Shown here in pieces: positions 62,209-64,000 of a stretch of 64,000 nucleotides of DNA. The number at the start of each line of letters is the position of its first letter. Position 1 is the first letter of the stretch. Source of the stretch: Streptomyces neyagawaensis. Its GTDB lineage: Bacteria > Actinomycetota > Actinomycetes > Streptomycetales > Streptomycetaceae. The stretch is from contig NZ_JAMGBG010000001.1 in NCBI RefSeq assembly GCF_023516595.1, positions 496,001 to 560,000 of the forward strand, read 5' to 3'. A program made the translations under genes and the position numbers. Below the pieces are notes generated by a model. It ran no database searches, had not been told where the DNA came from, and worked only from the letters and a program-made list of their open reading frames with translations.

Positions 62209-62604
62209 TCAGCCGGTCCAGCCCTGCTCACGCAGGACGGCGGCGATGTCGGGTGCCCGGTAGTGGTCGCCCTTGAGGACCTTGCCGTCGGCGCGGCGGG
62301 CGACGCGGCCGTCGGGGCCCAGCTTGGTCATGTTGGAGCGGTGGATCTCGGCGATCACCGCGTCGAGGTCGATGCCGTGGACGAGGGCGGTGCCGTACGC
62401 CACGTACACGACGTCGGCGAGTTCGTGCGCCAGCCGGTCGAGGGGGCCGCCGACCGCCACCTCGGCGACCTCGGCCGCCTCCTCCGCCAGCAGTTCGCCG
62501 CGGTGGGCGGCCAGCTCGGGTGAGACCTCGGTCGGCTCGGTACGGGTGTCGAGCCCGAAGGCGCGATGGAACTCACGGACCAGACGGGCGGGAGAGGAAC
62601 TCAT
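62209..62604 (-). CDS. MazG-like nucleotide pyrophosphohydrolase
   Basis: The protein is 131 aa. The all-alpha NTP pyrophosphohydrolase motif is EEAAEVAEVAVGG, then LAHELADVVYVAYGTALVHG (E-x-x-E ... E-x-x-D metal site). SNMTKLGPDGRVARRADGKVLKGDHYRAPD is typical of a subgroup also found in phages. It may hydrolyse abnormal nucleotides. It follows miaB's promoter side on the same strand. Confidence 0.88.
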   Translation of the reverse strand: MSSSPARLVREFHRAFGLDTRTEPTEVSPELAAHRGELLAEEAAEVAEVAVGGPLDRLAHELADVVYVAYGTALVHGIDLDAVIAEIHRSNMTKLGPDGRVARRADGKVLKGDHYRAPDIAAVLREQGWTG

Positions 62605-62690
62605 CCGCCGACCCTATCGACCACCGGCCGACGCCTGCGAAGGTCCGGGGCCCCGACCGACGGCCGACGCGTCTTGAGCATCCGGCACAT

Positions 62691-62822
62691 GGACCGCCGT
62701 AGGCCTACGACCATCCGCAACCCGGACCGCCCTCCGCCTGCGCCCATCCCCCACCCGGACCGCCGTCGGCTTACGACCCTCCGCCGTCCGGACCGCCGTA
62801 GCCGGCTCGACATGCCTGTCTC
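62691..62822. repeat. 33-bp tandem repeat
   Basis: GGACCGCC recurs at 62691, 62724, 62757 and 62790; the unit is GGACCGCCGTAGGCCTACG followed by ACC-TCCGC-ACCC variants. It lies in the 62605-62970 gap, which otherwise holds only the amidase leader and no supported gene. Confidence 0.8.
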
Positions 62823-62970
62823 GCTCGTACGGTCCTGACCGCCAACCCCCTTGGTTTCACCGTCCCCTGATGCCGCATCAGTAACCGGGGGGCGGTGTCA
62901 GGGGCGGTGATCCGGAACCGTACGCTCCGTTGAGTCTTCAAGTGCCCCCCTGAACGATTGAGGACCGAAC

Positions 62971-64000
62971 GTGAGCGTTCCCCCCACCTCCGCCTCCCAC
63001 CGGGCCACCTCCCGCGTGGCCCGCCGCACCCTGCTCGGCGCCGCGGGCGCGGTCGCCGCCGGTGCCGTGATCACGCCGACGGTGATGGCCACGACCGACG
63101 ACTCCGAGCCCGCCGCGACCGGCCAGGACGACGCGGGCAGCGGCACCACGACCGAGACCTTCCCCCGGACCCGCGCCGAGGCCGCCAGCGGTGAGGCGCC
63201 CGTGGAGGCCGCCTTCCCCATCGGCTACATCGGTGTCGCCTGGGGCGGCACCGACGAGACCACCGGCGGCGGCATCCGGCTCCGGGACGCCGACGGCGAC
63301 CAGGGCGCCTGGAAGCCGCTCGGCGACGGCGGCTGCTCCGTCGCCAACGGCGGCGGCGTACTGATCGCCGCCGACCAGGCCGCCGGCTACGAACTCAAGG
63401 CACCCGACGGCGCCACCGGCCTGCGGTCGCTCGCGCTCGACACCCGGCACGGCCCGCGCCGGAAGGTACGGGTGCCGACCGACCCGACCCGGGTCCGCGG
63501 TGTCGAGTACCTCTCGCGCGCCGCGTGGGGCGCCGACGAGAAGCTGCGGTTCAAGGCGGACGGCACGGAGAACTCGCCGACCGCGTTCTACCCGTTCCAG
63601 ACCATCACGGTGCACCACACGGCCATGGCCAACGACGACCCGGACCCTGCCGCCACCGTCCGCGCGATCTACCAGCTGCACGCGGTCACCAACGACTGGG
63701 GCGACATCGGCTACCACTTCCTCATCGACGAGGAGGGACGCATCTACGAGGGCCGCTACTCCGGTGACGACGGCATGCCCGCGCACGACAAGGACGGCAA
63801 AGTGGTAACCGGCTTCCACGTCGGCGGCTTCAACTCCGGGAACCTCGGCATCGCGCTGCTCGGCACCTTCACCGAGCAGGGCCCGAAGGAACCGGCCCGT
63901 GAGGCGCTCACCCGGCTGGTCCGCGCGCTGGTCCGGCTGCACGGCGTGGATCCGCAGGCCCGGGTGACGTACACGAACCCGGTCAACGGCGTGCAGAAGG
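62971..64000 (+). CDS. secreted N-acetylmuramoyl-L-alanine amidase (PGRP type), partial
   Basis: The GTG at 62971 has GAGGA six bases upstream; the frame is open to the window end, so the C-terminus is missing. The N-terminus has a twin-arginine-like signal (VARRTLLGAAGAVAAGAVITP). A beta-rich spacer is followed by a peptidoglycan-recognition/amidase domain: YLSRAAWGADE, ITVHHTAM (zinc H), IGYHFLIDEEGRIYEGR, HVGGFNSGNLGIALLGTF. It cleaves or binds peptidoglycan outside the cell. Typical relatives continue with repeats beyond this domain. Confidence 0.9.
   Translation, partial: MSVPPTSASHRATSRVARRTLLGAAGAVAAGAVITPTVMATTDDSEPAATGQDDAGSGTTTETFPRTRAEAASGEAPVEAAFPIGYIGVAWGGTDETTGGGIRLRDADGDQGAWKPLGDGGCSVANGGGVLIAADQAAGYELKAPDGATGLRSLALDTRHGPRRKVRVPTDPTRVRGVEYLSRAAWGADEKLRFKADGTENSPTAFYPFQTITVHHTAMANDDPDPAATVRAIYQLHAVTNDWGDIGYHFLIDEEGRIYEGRYSGDDGMPAHDKDGKVVTGFHVGGFNSGNLGIALLGTFTEQGPKEPAREALTRLVRALVRLHGVDPQARVTYTNPVNGVQK

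Noticed and set aside
62566..62838. 90-codon plus-strand ORF
   Set aside because: It overlaps the MazG-like gene antisense and continues through the 33-bp repeats; composition is Arg/Pro-rich and there is no ribosome site.

Overview
The window is a high-GC actinobacterial chromosome segment, almost certainly Streptomyces. Codon third positions are strongly G/C biased and GTG starts are common. The right two thirds carry a gene order known from the Streptomyces core: recQ, rnhB, nrdJ-nrdR, lexA, dinG, an NIS siderophore locus, hflX, an M1 peptidase, the RelA/SpoT homologue rshA, dapF, miaA and miaB. No rRNA, tRNA, CRISPR array, integrase or insertion sequence was seen.

Layout. (1) 1-6.4 kb: core-like genes on the minus strand: a partial ABC ATPase, a NUDIX/winged-helix protein, a glycogen-debranching-like protein and a DUF4192 protein, with a 34-bp tandem repeat between the last two. 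(2) 6.6-22.2 kb: an accessory gene cluster lying between the DUF4192 gene and recQ. Its left part has aspartate kinase and aspartate-semialdehyde dehydrogenase, a GlxA-type regulator, a small LuxR-type regulator, an aldehyde dehydrogenase and a hydroxyacid-oxoacid-transhydrogenase-like iron ADH. In the middle, on the plus strand, are an MFS exporter and an ATP-grasp ligase. The right part is a minus-strand operon of an M29-like metallopeptidase homologue, an 18-residue peptide gene, a metal-ligand-less paralogue of the M29-like protein, a heme-oxygenase-like diiron oxidase and a GNAT-like protein, followed by a separately transcribed DUF2817/M14 carboxypeptidase homologue. (3) 22.3-42 kb: DNA repair and housekeeping genes. 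(4) 42.2-47.6 kb: an NIS siderophore operon. (5) 47.9-50.5 kb: twin secreted serine proteases. (6) 50.7-64 kb: core genes ending in a truncated secreted amidase.

How the accessory cluster may work (inference). Aspartate kinase and Asd would supply aspartate semialdehyde. The iron ADH and aldehyde dehydrogenase could handle a C4 hydroxyacid/semialdehyde. The ATP-grasp enzyme would form an amide bond, and the MFS protein would export the product. The operon around the 18-residue peptide looks like the unusual heart of the system: a peptide with a perfect Shine-Dalgarno and a strong hairpin directly after it, flanked by an intact M29-like protein and its inactive paralogue, and followed by a diiron oxidase. 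Palindromes with half-site CCATAGGAC occur before the LuxR gene, twice before the ADH gene and before the M29-like operon, which suggests one pathway-specific regulon. I do not recognise this gene set as a described pathway.
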